Source: Moraxella sp. K1664
GTDB lineage: Bacteria; Pseudomonadota; Gammaproteobacteria; Pseudomonadales; Moraxellaceae
Direction of reading: 5' to 3'
Length of the DNA stretch: 64,000 nt
NCBI RefSeq assembly: GCF_039693965.1
Contig: NZ_CP155576.1
Span: forward strand, 2,170,001 to 2,234,000
The notes beneath the pieces are model-generated. The model saw nothing but the letters and a program-made list of their open reading frames with translations, was not told the DNA's origin and searched no databases. The translations under genes and the position numbers were made by a program. Below are positions 62,801 through 64,000 of this stretch, piece after piece. Position 1 is the stretch's first letter; every line of letters begins with the position of its first letter.

Positions 62801-64000
62801 CCAAAGTCATAAGTGGACGCTGAGATGACTGCCACCCCAAAATGCTCCAATATCGGTAAGACGTGCGATAACGTCAAAATCTCGCCCCTGCCGTAGAGTT
62901 TTAGGGTCAGACTGTCCACACGCTCGCCCGCCGACTGATACAAATGCCAAATCTTAGGTTTATCATCATCAAGCGACAGCAGTTTGGTGGTATCCGCCAC
63001 TGCCGTATGCACATCAAACCGCTCACGATACGTCAAAGGAATGCTCGCCCCCAATGTCGCCAGTATTTCTCTGGCACGACTCTCGCCTGTCTGGGCGGTT
63101 AGGGCTTTGGCGTATTCATCCGTCCAGTCATGCATGAGTGCCGACAGTTCACGCTCCAACTTGGCTAGGTCATAATCCTTGACTTTGCCCGTCTCGGTGC
63201 GTACATGGATATGCACACGGGCATGATGAAGCTCGTTAAATTCGGTTGTAAAGCTTGATGACACACCGCCAAAGGCTTGGGTTAGGATGTCTTGGATTTT
63301 TTGGCGTAAGTCGCTGTTAAACTTAGACAACGGCACATAGACCAGACACGATACAAATCTTTGATAATGGTCGGTACGCACGAGCAGGCGTAGGCGGTTT
63401 TTGTCCTGCAAGCTGGCAATGCTCGCCACCATCGGGTAGAGCTCATCGGTACTGGCTTGGAATAGGTCATCACGGGGCAAGGTATTGACGATGTGAGCAA
63501 GTTTGAGATAAGCATGGCTGTTTTTGGGCAGGCGTGACATGGCAAGGATTTTGCCCGCTTTTTCGTTGAGTAGCGGAATGTTCGCCACGCTGGTCTGATA
63601 TGCCCGTGATGTCAGCAGTCCGACAAAGCGATATTCGCCAATCAGCTCGCCTTGGTCGTTGTATTTTTGAATGCCCAAAAAGTCCAGATAAGCAGGGCGA
63701 TGAATAGGCGACAGACGTGCTGATTTAGACAGCAGTAGCACACGTGGCTCGGCTATCAGATGTTTTAGGTGCGTGGGCAGACCATGAAAGCTCTTGGATA
63801 ACTCATCGGTCTCTTTGCCTTGTAGCACGCCCAGTCCGCTACCGCCCACCGAGTACAGCTCAGGTGTGCCATTGTCATTTTCAAAACGGTATTCACGATA
63901 CCCCATAAAGATAAAGTTATCACGCCCCACCCATTCCAAAAAGCCCGTCACCGCTTCTTTGGTATAATGCTCTGTGGGAATGGGCAGGCTTTTTAGCTCT
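59809..64000 (-). CDS. gdhB: NAD-specific glutamate dehydrogenase, large (180-kDa) class, 5' end outside window
   Basis: The frame is open to the window edge, so the gene continues beyond base 64000; about 1,396 C-terminal residues of a roughly 1,600-residue enzyme are present. The catalytic core is clear. It has [56 protein letters not shown] (substrate Lys residues), [31 protein letters not shown] (Rossmann) and [12 protein letters not shown]. The class uses long flanking regulatory domains. It converts glutamate to 2-oxoglutarate and NH3, so it could consume glutamate from the neighbouring Hut pathway. Confidence 0.95.
   Translation of the reverse strand, partial: [1396 protein letters not shown]

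Noticed and set aside
1-64000. CRISPR arrays, rRNA genes, riboswitches.
   Set aside because: No regularly spaced direct repeats, no rRNA-like conserved blocks and no recognisable riboswitch core were seen on either strand.

Overview
The window looks like a chromosomal segment of a Moraxella-type bacterium (Moraxellaceae, Gammaproteobacteria). The clues are moderate GC with AT-rich intergenic DNA, a quinol-type nitric oxide reductase, a transferrin/lactoferrin-type receptor locus with its own Slam translocon, and a gammaproteobacterial dif site. Genus is inferred from gene content, not from a search. Most of the sequence is ordinary, densely packed chromosome.

Layout. 0-5 kb: alpha/beta hydrolase (cut by the window edge), DUF3592 protein, zapE, nitroreductase, gpsA and a SixA-like phosphatase. 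5-12 kb: norB under an NsrR-type site, then pyrD-cvpA-purF. 12-19 kb (minus strand): nrdA, DUF2057 protein, hda, sulP transporter and an AI-2E/PerM permease. 19-20 kb: a nest of short repeats, then tRNA-Val and tRNA-Asp. 20-26 kb: glutathione peroxidase, msrB, an XRE-HTH/AlaA-type aminotransferase fusion, a complete IS3-family element sitting in the loop of a terminator, and an Nramp-like transporter.

26.5-30.4 kb is the most disturbed part. accB is intact, but accC stops being accC after about 274 codons and runs into a filamentous-phage remnant (5'-truncated ORF, TspB-like coat protein, DUF2523 protein). The remnant ends at a near-perfect dif site. No second dif site, zot or accC 3' half is present. 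30.4-39.5 kb: a D-lactate/glycolate-type FAD dehydrogenase, then an iron-acquisition island: TbpB/LbpB-type lipoprotein, TbpA/LbpA-type receptor broken by one missing base, Slam, and on the opposite strand a small Slam-type lipoprotein that is out of frame at an A8 tract (likely phase-OFF).

39.7-59.7 kb: a histidine-utilisation regulon in two parts, hutH-hutG-hutI and hutU/hutC plus a YjiH-family permease. Both main hut promoters carry a nearly identical HutC-type palindrome. Between the parts lies a five-gene cluster (MoxR-type AAA ATPase, DUF5682, vWA, SWIM zinc finger, DUF4132/MolR) equivalent to the poorly understood E. coli yehLMPQ/yehI genes. It is the best candidate here for an under-described multi-protein system. 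59.8-64 kb: the C-terminal 1,400 residues of a large NAD-glutamate dehydrogenase, which would take the glutamate produced by the Hut pathway to 2-oxoglutarate.

A recurring theme is that short repeats and the IS sit in or directly beside intrinsic terminators.
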